From contig NZ_JAQSWB010000007.1 of the NCBI RefSeq assembly GCF_029266855.1, positions 1 through 64,000 on the forward strand: DNA of 64,000 nucleotides, written 5' to 3'. The position numbers and the translations under genes were made by a program. This stretch comes from Fluviicola sp. (lineage in GTDB: Bacteria; Bacteroidota; Bacteroidia; Flavobacteriales_D; Crocinitomicaceae). Under the pieces are notes generated by a model, which did not search any database, was not told the DNA's origin, and saw nothing but the letters and a program-made list of their open reading frames with translations. Shown here one piece after another: positions 53,857 to 61,768 of this stretch; the stretch's first letter is position 1, and every line of letters starts with the position of its first letter.

Positions 53857-53936
53857 TCTTAATGTCTTAATGTCTTAATGTCTTAATGTCTTAATGTCTT
53901 AATGTCTTAATGTCTTAATGTCTTAATGTCTTAATC
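53857..53936. repeat. Ten tandem copies of the 8-mer TCTTAATG
   Basis: Nine perfect units and a last one ending in C. The array runs from upstream of the DUF2797 gene to the stop codon of the ABC-F gene (53931-53933). Related imperfect words (ttaagattc, ttaggacc) precede it. Confidence 0.95.
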
Positions 53937-55865
53937 TTGTATACTTTCCAATTCCTCTGTAGCTTCCATCCACAGATCCGAGTAATAATCCAATTTGGAC
54001 TTTACTTCTTCAAAAGCTTTCAGAACCGGAGCTGTTTTCGCAGAGTCCGTAAAATCCATCGTTGCTAACTGATCCTCTAGCACCTTCACTTCTTTTTCCA
54101 GTTCTTGAACGCGTTTTTCGTGCTCCCTCACTTTATTTTGAATCTGATTCTTTTTGCGCTTATTCTCCTTCCGTTCCTCCTGGGATTGATTTTTCACGGG
54201 TTGCTCAACAACTACTTCCTTTTGAACAGTTTTACTTTCCACCTTTTTAGATGAAGTATCCGATAATTTACGTTGTAAGTATTCATACACTCCAAAATGA
54301 TGGATCTTCAGAGTCTGGTCTTCAATATCCCAAATACGGTTCGTTAATCCATCCAGGAATTCACGGTCATGCGATACAATTAAAAAGGTTCCTTCGTACT
54401 GCAACAAAGCCCGTTTCAAAACCTGCTTACTTTGAATATCCAAGTGATTCGTAGGCTCATCCAGGATCAAAACATTCGATGGACTTAAAAGTAATTGGCA
54501 AAGAGCCAAACGCGTACGTTCACCTCCCGACAAAACACCCACTTTCTTATCGACATCTTCGCCTGAGAATAAAAATGCTCCTAAAATAGAACGCAGATCT
54601 TTTCTCACATCACCGGACGCAACCAGGTCCACAGTTTCATAAACACTCAGATTCTTATTCAAACGCTCTGCCTGGTCTTGGGCAAAATAGGTAATCTTCA
54701 CATTGTGACCGAATTCTACTTTTCCTTCAAAATCGATCTCTTTTGTCAGGCATTTAAATAACGTTGACTTACCCACTCCGTTCGGGCCTAAAAGTGCGAT
54801 TTTCTCTCCTCTTCCGACTGTTATGGAAATATCCTTAAACAATGTTCTTGATCCGTAACTTTTACCCAAATGCTCCATTTCAAGCACCCACTTCCCTGGT
54901 TGAACATTTAGCGGAAAGAAAATATTCATTCGTGCAACAGCATCACTTTCAATTTCAATCCGTTCCGTACGATCGAGTTTTTTGATCAGGGACTGTGCAA
55001 ACGCTGCTTTATTTTTCTTTGCCCGGAACTTATCAATCAATTCCTGGGTTTGCTTGATTTCTTTATCCTGTTGCTTTTTGGCGTCCGTCAATCGCTCCAG
55101 TTCTTCCGCTCTCAATTCCTTGTATTTTGAATAAGCGTAAGGAAAATCCAAAATCTTCCCGAAGGAAATCTCCCAGGTTCTATTCGTTACATTATCCAAA
55201 AACAACCTGTCGTGAGAAATAACGATCACCGCACCATCAAATTTTGTCAGGTAATTCTCCAACCATTGGATAGAAACAATATCCAGGTGATTGGTCGGCT
55301 CATCCAAAAGAAGCAAGTTCGGACGGTTTACCAATATTTTAGCCAATTCTGCTCTCATCTTCCATCCTCCGGAAAACGAGTTCAGTGCTTTTTCAAAATC
55401 ATCCTTTTGAAAGCCAAGTCCATCGAGTACGGATGCTATTTTTTCTTCCCATTGGAATCCATCGTGAATATTGAACAGATCATTCGTAGCATTTAAATCA
55501 TTCAACAACTCAAGATACGATTCGGATTCATAATCTTCGCGAGTTGTCAATTGCTGGTTAATCTCTTCAATGTGTTTTCTCAGATGATTTAATTGATCAT
55601 TGGAAAAAAACAGGTAATCGAAGACACTTTGCTTGGTATCAATTACAATATCCTGGGTTAGAAAACCTACTTCCAGACCTTTCTGGCGATGAATTTGACC
55701 TTCTGTTGCCTTTTCGGTTTGAGCAATTAATCTCAAAAGCGTGGATTTTCCGGCTCCATTTTTACCGACTAAACCAATTCGATCTCCCTGATTAACCTGG
55801 GCAGAACAATCCTCAAACAAATAACCTTGTGGGAAATGCACTCCCAATTTTTCCAAAACAAGCAT
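53931..55865 (-). CDS. ABC-F family ATPase (Uup/EttA-like ribosome-associated)
   Basis: A 644-residue protein with two ABC domains and no membrane segments. First domain: GLVGKNGAGKSTLL, LNSFSGGWKMRAELA, NLLLLDEPTNHLD. Second: ALLGPNGVGKSTLF, VLSGGERTRLALC, VLILDEPTNHLD. The linker between them (about 235-320) is basic and helical; the carboxy end is a coiled coil (about 545-640). ABC-F proteins act on the ribosomal E site; this one is closest in layout to Uup. ATG at 55865 was chosen over TTG at 55871 because the promoter box covers the latter. Confidence 0.92.
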   Translation of the reverse strand: MLVLEKLGVHFPQGYLFEDCSAQVNQGDRIGLVGKNGAGKSTLLRLIAQTEKATEGQIHRQKGLEVGFLTQDIVIDTKQSVFDYLFFSNDQLNHLRKHIEEINQQLTTREDYESESYLELLNDLNATNDLFNIHDGFQWEEKIASVLDGLGFQKDDFEKALNSFSGGWKMRAELAKILVNRPNLLLLDEPTNHLDIVSIQWLENYLTKFDGAVIVISHDRLFLDNVTNRTWEISFGKILDFPYAYSKYKELRAEELERLTDAKKQQDKEIKQTQELIDKFRAKKNKAAFAQSLIKKLDRTERIEIESDAVARMNIFFPLNVQPGKWVLEMEHLGKSYGSRTLFKDISITVGRGEKIALLGPNGVGKSTLFKCLTKEIDFEGKVEFGHNVKITYFAQDQAERLNKNLSVYETVDLVASGDVRKDLRSILGAFLFSGEDVDKKVGVLSGGERTRLALCQLLLSPSNVLILDEPTNHLDIQSKQVLKRALLQYEGTFLIVSHDREFLDGLTNRIWDIEDQTLKIHHFGVYEYLQRKLSDTSSKKVESKTVQKEVVVEQPVKNQSQEERKENKRKKNQIQNKVREHEKRVQELEKEVKVLEDQLATMDFTDSAKTAPVLKAFEEVKSKLDYYSDLWMEATEELESIQD

Positions 55866-55868
55866 GTG

Positions 55869-55876
55869 CAAAGGTA
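55869..55876 (-). promoter_or_regulatory. -7 box TACCTTTG for the ABC-F gene
   Basis: Minus-strand TAnnTTTG match three bases before the ATG at 55865; near-leaderless. Confidence 0.6.
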
Positions 55877-55924
55877 GGCAAAGTCTTAGAAAGTTAGAAG
55901 GGAAAAGGTAAAACCGGGTGAATG

Positions 55925-55959
55925 AAAAGTAGGGGCCTAAAATTTTAGCCCCTACTTTT
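55925..55959 (-). terminator. Terminator after the gldM paralogue
   Basis: On the minus strand AAAAAGTAGGGGC pairs with GCCCCTACTTTT around a TAAAATTTTA loop, directly after the stop codon at 55961. The stem can work in both directions. Confidence 0.8.
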
Positions 55960-55960
55960 T

Positions 55961-57703
55961 CTAAAGAACAAATGACGCCAGTTTTTTTCTTACAATTTGA
56001 TCCGGACCAATGTAATCCATTTTAACATTTACAATAGTTCCGGGTCTTCCTTGTTTCAATAACCGCGTTGCTTCATCCGAAAGGTGGCTTCCTTTTCCTT
56101 TTTCAGGTTTTGGAGCCGTATTTAAGCTCAATTCCCAATTTAAAATCGTGAACTTTGCATCCAGTGGACTGTTTTTATAACGTGAAAACAAATTCTTCTC
56201 CAAAGGAGAAATTTTCCCTCCTTCCTCTGCGGCCCCAAAGAAAAAGTCCGGATTTGGCAGTATCATCACCCGAAAAGAATAGGTTCCCAATTTCACTTTC
56301 TTTTTCGACACCGAATTCATTCCGTAAATGTCTACTGATGCCGTTTTTCCTGTTGTAGTTACTCTTGCAATCTGCTGATTCGGATTTCCGGACTGTTTTA
56401 GACTCACCCCGTTTCCGTTTAAAACCGTTTGATCATAACCGGATGCCACACCTTCAATCAAGTTGTCGTAACCTTTATACAACACATTCAGCTTTGGTAA
56501 AGAAACGGTTCCCTGGGGACGCATAATTTTAATCGTGTGCGACCAATTTTCCGTTTTCACCAATCCTGATTTGTTCTTGATCGAAACGGTCCCACTCAAA
56601 ACCATTTCCCCGCCTGAACCAACTTTCGTTTTGATGATTCCTTTTCCGCCGGTTCCAACAAAAGAGGTTCCGTTATGAGTCACCGTAGGTTGATTGTCTG
56701 AATCAAAAGCTGCCATCATAACGTTTAGCTCCACTTCATCACCACTGTTTGCGATTTCAGGGCCATAGACCAATCCCACTATTTTATTAAAAGAATACTC
56801 TCCTGTAGAAACTTTTGATTTCAGATGTCCCAGGGCAAGAGAACGCGCAGAAAGAACATCCTGCTGCATAGAGGAAAGTGAGGCTAAAGCTGCCACAAGC
56901 GGAGCATGATCAAATGTTTGTCCGACCCAATGAACGCCTTCAATATCATTTTGTGTAACACGCTCCTGTTTGGTTAAATTCATGTAAATAGAAGACAGAA
57001 TTTCTTCATCGTCCCGTAAATTGATCTTAGATGATTGAAGCATTCGGTTAACCTGTTTTCTCAGATCCTTTGAATCTTTGAAACTATTGATTGCCTTCGG
57101 TTTAATGGAATATGATTTTTTCCCATCCTTGTAAGTGGCTACCGTTTCAATCAATTTTGAACGAAATTCGTTGTAATCGTCCCAAATCATTTTTCCTTTC
57201 CCAGACGGATTCTTTATATCATCGCGAACCAGGATATGCATTGGAATATCATACTGATCTTTAGCCTGAACAGCCATCAGGTTCATTCGGGCAGGCCGGC
57301 AATTATTTCCTTTTTCCCACATGATTGTTTCCTTGTCATCCGGTTTTATTTTGGTGATTTCTTCTCCGGACTCCCGCAACAGTTCTAATTTAACACGATC
57401 AATTTCCTGGATCAAATCGGCTGACAGTTTATCTACCTGCTGCATTTGCTTCATTATTTTTTTTAGTTTTTGAAGTTTTTGAGCATGTTCTTTTCCGTGA
57501 GTTGAGGCAATTTCATCAGAAATATCAGTGATAAATTCAGAACCTCTATCCACTTGCATACTATTCGATTTCTGAGTATTTTCTTCAATCGCTACGAAAG
57601 CATCCAAAATGGTCTTCGATACGTTCAATGCCAAAAGTGCGGTCAGTACGAGATACATCATTCCGATCATCTTTTGTCTCGGGGTTTCTTTTCCTCCAGC
57701 CAT
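55961..57703 (-). CDS. gldM: GldM paralogue (second copy)
   Basis: A 580-residue homologue of the type IX secretion/gliding motor protein. It starts MAGGKETPRQKMIGMMYLVL exactly as the copy at 63505; the helix at about 10-36 is the proton-path helix that packs with GldL. The periplasmic part holds the four GldM domains; DHAPLVAALASLSSMQQDVLSAR, PQGTVSLPKLNVLYKGYDN and the carboxy domain are close to the canonical copy. It has no gldL beside it. It follows a gldN paralogue, from which it is separated by a terminator, so it may have its own promoter; I saw no clear box. Confidence 0.92.
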   Translation of the reverse strand: MAGGKETPRQKMIGMMYLVLTALLALNVSKTILDAFVAIEENTQKSNSMQVDRGSEFITDISDEIASTHGKEHAQKLQKLKKIMKQMQQVDKLSADLIQEIDRVKLELLRESGEEITKIKPDDKETIMWEKGNNCRPARMNLMAVQAKDQYDIPMHILVRDDIKNPSGKGKMIWDDYNEFRSKLIETVATYKDGKKSYSIKPKAINSFKDSKDLRKQVNRMLQSSKINLRDDEEILSSIYMNLTKQERVTQNDIEGVHWVGQTFDHAPLVAALASLSSMQQDVLSARSLALGHLKSKVSTGEYSFNKIVGLVYGPEIANSGDEVELNVMMAAFDSDNQPTVTHNGTSFVGTGGKGIIKTKVGSGGEMVLSGTVSIKNKSGLVKTENWSHTIKIMRPQGTVSLPKLNVLYKGYDNLIEGVASGYDQTVLNGNGVSLKQSGNPNQQIARVTTTGKTASVDIYGMNSVSKKKVKLGTYSFRVMILPNPDFFFGAAEEGGKISPLEKNLFSRYKNSPLDAKFTILNWELSLNTAPKPEKGKGSHLSDEATRLLKQGRPGTIVNVKMDYIGPDQIVRKKLASFVL

Positions 57704-57762
57704 GATTTAAATTTTAAGGTTTATACTAATCGAAATGTCATTTATTCAATTAGTAACGGGAG

Positions 57763-57792
57763 GACAAAAAAAATGTCCGCCGGGGCGGACAC
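57763..57792 (-). terminator. Terminator between the second gldN and gldM
   Basis: On the minus strand GTGTCCGCC/GGCGGACA forms a stem followed by eight T residues, just after the gldN-paralogue stop. The stem sequence also occurs at 4893-4914. Confidence 0.8.
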
Positions 57793-57801
57793 TATTTACT
57801 A

Positions 57802-58800
57802 TTAAAAATTCCAGACATCCTGTTCAAAAGTCCGGATACTTTCAATGATATCCGCAGATTCCTGCAGGGCATCTACTCCTGTCCGGTAACTATCGATTGA
57901 TCTGTCAAACACATTACTTTCCTTGTAAACTGTACTGGAAAATCTTCGTTTCCAAAATAAATCGTCAAAACTCATCCACTGTGCATCATTTTTCTCGTTG
58001 TATACATAGTAGTTTGTGAGAAGATATCTCAAGTGGGGGAAATAAACCCAGAATTTGGTTTCCATACCGGAGATCATCTTTTGTCCGTTTGGCGCTGTCT
58101 CTTCCTTTAAAACTACCGGTGCAATCCCCATAATCCGTACATCCATAACGGAGCGTTCCTTGTCGAAAAACCAATCTTCCTTAATCAGGTACTTTACTAT
58201 ATGCTCGGAATCGATCCAGGCAGTATCCCTGTCAGCATAAACATATTCTTCTACCCCATTTACCCACCTGGTAGAATCACGACCATCATACGTTGAAATC
58301 ACAACATCCGTTGCAGGCCCTAATTTCCCTAAATAGTAAAACACTTCATTTCTAAAAACGGAATCGTTGCAATAATTTCCGCCTGATTTGGAAACAATAG
58401 GATATTTGAACTGATCGCCGTCCAAAACATCAAATTGGTAAGGATTATAAGGTGAGAAGATCTTCAGGTCACCTTGCATGATATGATGCCTCATAATGGT
58501 CCACAAAGACCAGCAATTGGTGTTTCTTACGTATTGTCCGGAAGGAGTATGATGATCAAAAGGATAATACAACGGGTGATTGATCTTTTCGCGCAGATCG
58601 ATTTCCCTCCAAACCCGTTTACTCCAAACTACATCTGCTTCGCGAACATATTCATAAGAAATAGTTCTTTTGGTCAGAACGTGTTCTTTGATGTAAGGAT
58701 AATCCAAAATCGGAGTTGAGGAAATAAAGTCAGTTGATTCACATTGCGCATTCAAATCACAGCTTGCGGCGAGAATGAGGATAAAGGTATATTTTTTCAT
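57802..58800 (-). CDS. gldN: GldN paralogue (second copy)
   Basis: A 332-residue exported protein. It has a short signal (MKKYTFILILAASCDLNAQ) in which AASC might be a weak lipobox. TKRTISYEYVREADVVWSKRVWREID, HTPSGQYVRNT, YNPYQFDVLDGDQFKYP and VYNEKNDAQWMSFDDLFWKRRF parallel the copy at 61741 over the whole length. GldN is a periplasmic ring partner of GldK in type IX secretion. Order gldN then gldM is the reverse of the canonical cluster. The frame extends to 58896, but the signal peptide fixes the start at 58800. Confidence 0.92.
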   Translation of the reverse strand: MKKYTFILILAASCDLNAQCESTDFISSTPILDYPYIKEHVLTKRTISYEYVREADVVWSKRVWREIDLREKINHPLYYPFDHHTPSGQYVRNTNCWSLWTIMRHHIMQGDLKIFSPYNPYQFDVLDGDQFKYPIVSKSGGNYCNDSVFRNEVFYYLGKLGPATDVVISTYDGRDSTRWVNGVEEYVYADRDTAWIDSEHIVKYLIKEDWFFDKERSVMDVRIMGIAPVVLKEETAPNGQKMISGMETKFWVYFPHLRYLLTNYYVYNEKNDAQWMSFDDLFWKRRFSSTVYKESNVFDRSIDSYRTGVDALQESADIIESIRTFEQDVWNF

Positions 58801-58984
58801 GGCTTTGGGTTTTCCAGATAGCGCGAAAAACAGCCATTCGTTACACTTGATATCCAGCTGATTATTAACAAAACACTGAATACATTTTAATTCCAACCAT
58901 TCAAAAAAACTGAACCTGAAATAACATTCATACCTGAAATTTTATGCACTTTTGCACAGCGTTATGAAACCTCCCCGAAATACT

Positions 58985-58992
58985 TATATTTG
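58985..58992 (+). promoter_or_regulatory. -7 box TATATTTG for the class V aminotransferase
   Basis: Plus-strand TAnnTTTG match 24 bases before the ATG at 59017. Confidence 0.6.
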
Positions 58993-59016
58993 GGTGCTCA
59001 ACTAAAAAACTAATTA

Positions 59017-60513
59017 ATGCTGGATTCACAAAAGACTCCTCTTAAGACGGACCTTGAAAATTATTTTCACCAATTTCGCCAAAATATTATTGGGATAGAA
59101 CAGGAGTTCAACTCACCTTTTGGTAAGCAACAGATCGTTTATACGGATTGGACCGCCAGCGGAAGGCTTTACCGTCCGATTGAAGAAAAGATTATCAACG
59201 AATTCGGACCCTTTGTTGCAAACACTCATACCGAAACTACCGTTTCAGGGACGGCGATGACAAACGCTTATCATGAGGCACGCCACATAATAAAACATCA
59301 TGTGAATGCCGGGCCTGATGATATTCTGATAACAGATGGTACAGGTATGACAGGTGTTATCAATAAATTTCAGCGAATCCTCGGATTGAAAATGCCCGAA
59401 CAACTGAAAAGCTGTGCCAATATTCCCGAAGCGTTGAGACCTGTAGTTTTTGTCTCACACATGGAACATCACAGCAATCAGACCTCATGGTTGGAAACTA
59501 TTGCCAAAGTGGAAATCATCCCAGCCTGCGAGCAAGGTCTTTTATCTCTTGACAGTTTAGCAGAACTACTTGACAAATACAAAGAACATCCACTGAAGAT
59601 CGCTTCAATAACAGCCTGCAGTAATGTTACAGGGATTAAAACACCATACTATGAAGTTGCCAGGCTTATGCATCAAAACAACGGTTTATGCTTTGTGGAT
59701 TTTGCCTGCTCTGCTCCTTATGTTAGTATCGACATGCATCCGGCTGACAGTGAGACCTGGCTTGATGCGATTTTCTTTTCTCCCCATAAATTCCTTGGGG
59801 GCCCAGGTACAAGCGGGGTACTCATTTTCAATAAGAAATTATACAGCAACACTGTACCCGATCATCCGGGAGGGGGAACTGTCAAATGGACGAACCCATG
59901 GGGCGGACATAAATACTTTGATAACATTGAAGAGCGCGAAGATGGCGGTACACCGGGATTCCTCCAGGTGATCAGATCCGCTCTTGCTATAAAACTGAAA
60001 GAGAAGATGAGCATCGATAAAATCCTTCAGCGTGAAAAGGAGCTGATCGATTATATCTTTGAACAGTTTGAGAAAATTCCAAATCTTACACTTCTCGCTC
60101 CACAGCATAAAGACAGGCTTGGGGTGATTTCTTTTTATATCGACAACTTACACTTCAATCTTGGTGTAAAATTACTCAATGATCGTTTCGGGATACAAAC
60201 CCGGGGTGGCTGTAGCTGTGCGGGTACATACGGTCATTATTTGTTACATGTTGACCAGGAACAGTCAAATTACCTTACCGAAAAGATAAGCTGTGGCGAC
60301 CTGAAGGAAAAACCAGGATGGATTCGTTTATCAATTCACCCGACGACAACTAATGCAGAGATACACTACGTTTGTGAAAGTATAAAACAACTTGCGAAAA
60401 ATCATATGGAATGGACTAATGATTACCGGTATAATCCTGCAAGCAATGAGTTTGTGCACGGTTCGATGAATCCCAACGAGATTCATATGGTCAAACAATG
60501 GTTTCAACTATAA
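59017..60513 (+). CDS. Class V aminotransferase / cysteine desulfurase-like PLP enzyme
   Basis: A 498-residue PLP enzyme. The lysine that binds PLP is K258 in FFSPHKFLGGPG; D228 (CFVDFACSA) holds the pyridine nitrogen; H151 of EHHSNQTSW stacks on the ring. TRGGCSCAGTYGHYLL near residue 393 is in the place of the desulfurase Cys loop, with two Cys. It lacks nearby isc or suf genes. The protein is longer than typical SufS (about 400 residues). Substrate uncertain: cysteine desulfurase, selenocysteine lyase or another class V reaction. It lies between the two gldMN loci on the opposite strand. Confidence 0.82.
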   Translation: MLDSQKTPLKTDLENYFHQFRQNIIGIEQEFNSPFGKQQIVYTDWTASGRLYRPIEEKIINEFGPFVANTHTETTVSGTAMTNAYHEARHIIKHHVNAGPDDILITDGTGMTGVINKFQRILGLKMPEQLKSCANIPEALRPVVFVSHMEHHSNQTSWLETIAKVEIIPACEQGLLSLDSLAELLDKYKEHPLKIASITACSNVTGIKTPYYEVARLMHQNNGLCFVDFACSAPYVSIDMHPADSETWLDAIFFSPHKFLGGPGTSGVLIFNKKLYSNTVPDHPGGGTVKWTNPWGGHKYFDNIEEREDGGTPGFLQVIRSALAIKLKEKMSIDKILQREKELIDYIFEQFEKIPNLTLLAPQHKDRLGVISFYIDNLHFNLGVKLLNDRFGIQTRGGCSCAGTYGHYLLHVDQEQSNYLTEKISCGDLKEKPGWIRLSIHPTTTNAEIHYVCESIKQLAKNHMEWTNDYRYNPASNEFVHGSMNPNEIHMVKQWFQL

Positions 60514-60675
60514 CCAGCTAATTCAATCCCCTAGTTTTAAGAGAAATCTTTCGCTCTCCTTTTAATATCTTCAACAAACTGCTGAATATTGAGTAAATCA
60601 AGCCCGTATAGCTTTGCATGGCAGAAGAGAGCTCCAGCGTTTTCATTGTGACGGATACAAGTCCCGGTTAGAAAC

Positions 60676-60712
60676 AAAAAACCCCGACGTTCGCTGAAGC
60701 GAAGTCGGGGTT
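60676..60712 (-). terminator. Terminator after gldN
   Basis: On the minus strand AACCCCGAC-TTCGCT pairs with AGCGAA-GTCGGGGTT and a run of T follows, about 20 bases past the stop codon at 60731. Confidence 0.85.
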
Positions 60713-60730
60713 CATTATTTTTTGATTCAA

Positions 60731-61741
60731 TTAGAAGTTCCAAACATCGTGTTCGAAGTTTCTAATCTCTTCTGTAATTTTCTCAGATTCCATTAGTGCA
60801 TCTACACCCGTTTTGTAACTATCAATCTCACGATCGAATACGTTACTCTCACGGTAGATTGAACTAGTGAAGCGACGTTGCCAAAACAAATCATCAAAGC
60901 TTTGCCATTGCGCATCATTCTTTTCGTTATACACAAAGTAATTCGCTAAAATGTAACGGCAATGAGGGAAGTATAACCAAAATTTCTCATCCATTCCGGT
61001 AATTGTTTTACCACCTGTAGGAGAAACCTCTTCTCTGTATACAACCGGTGCAATCCCTAAAATTCGCACATCCAATACAGATCTTTCCTTATCAAAGAAC
61101 CAATCTTCTTTAATGCGGTACTGAACAATTTGTTCAGAATCGATCCACATTGTATCAGCTGGCGGATATTTGAAAGTAATCGTTCCATCAGGAAGCGTGA
61201 TTTCAATTGGGTCTCCAAATTCATTTGTCAATGGGACATCACTTTGAGCACCTAATTTTCCTAAATAATAGAATACTTTGTCACGGAATAAAGAATCGGT
61301 ATAATAATTCTTACCCGCTTCAGGTACAACAGGATACTTGAACTGATCTCCGTCTAACATATCATACTGATATGGATTATAAGGGGAAAACACTTTCAAA
61401 TCTCCATTGATGATATGGTGACGCATAATTGTCCACAATGACCAGCGGCTTGTATTTCTTACATACTGACCAGATGGTGTGTGATAATCAAACGGTAAAT
61501 AAATCGGGTGATTCATTTTTTCACGCATATCAATCATGCGCCAAACACGATGACTCCAGACTACATCAGCTTCCCGAACAAACTCATACGAAATCATTCT
61601 TTTGGTAGGTATATGTTCTGTCATATACACCCCATCGATTACATCCGCCTGAGGAACATTCACTGGTCCACCATTGATCTCTTGCGCGTTCGTTAACAAC
61701 GAACCGGCAAACAAGGTACTTAATAGAACTAAACGTTTCAT
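60731..61741 (-). CDS. gldN: Gliding motility / type IX secretion protein GldN
   Basis: A 336-residue periplasmic protein with signal peptide MKRLVLLSTLFAGSLLTNAQ. It shares the READVVWSHRVWRMIDMREK, HTPSGQYVRNT, YNPYQYDMLDGDQFKYP and NEKNDAQWQSFDDLFWQRRF blocks with the paralogue at 58800. With GldK it forms the periplasmic ring under the outer membrane and is needed for T9SS function. It is last in gldL-gldM-gldN, 27 bases after gldM. ATG at 61741 was preferred to GTG at 61750. Confidence 0.95.
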   Translation of the reverse strand: MKRLVLLSTLFAGSLLTNAQEINGGPVNVPQADVIDGVYMTEHIPTKRMISYEFVREADVVWSHRVWRMIDMREKMNHPIYLPFDYHTPSGQYVRNTSRWSLWTIMRHHIINGDLKVFSPYNPYQYDMLDGDQFKYPVVPEAGKNYYTDSLFRDKVFYYLGKLGAQSDVPLTNEFGDPIEITLPDGTITFKYPPADTMWIDSEQIVQYRIKEDWFFDKERSVLDVRILGIAPVVYREEVSPTGGKTITGMDEKFWLYFPHCRYILANYFVYNEKNDAQWQSFDDLFWQRRFTSSIYRESNVFDREIDSYKTGVDALMESEKITEEIRNFEHDVWNF

Positions 61742-61768
61742 GATTGACACTCTATTATTTGTTATTTA

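Noticed and set aside
59017-60513. Naming the PLP enzyme SufS or IscS
   Set aside because: It is longer than those enzymes and has no suf or isc neighbours, so only the class is given.
60537-60743. A 68-codon minus-strand frame after gldN whose last ~40 residues (NENAGALFCHAKLYGLDLLN and following) look protein-like
   Set aside because: Its start lies in the gldN terminator and the tail matches no family I can name. It may be a remnant of an older gene, but it is not supported as a functional coding sequence.
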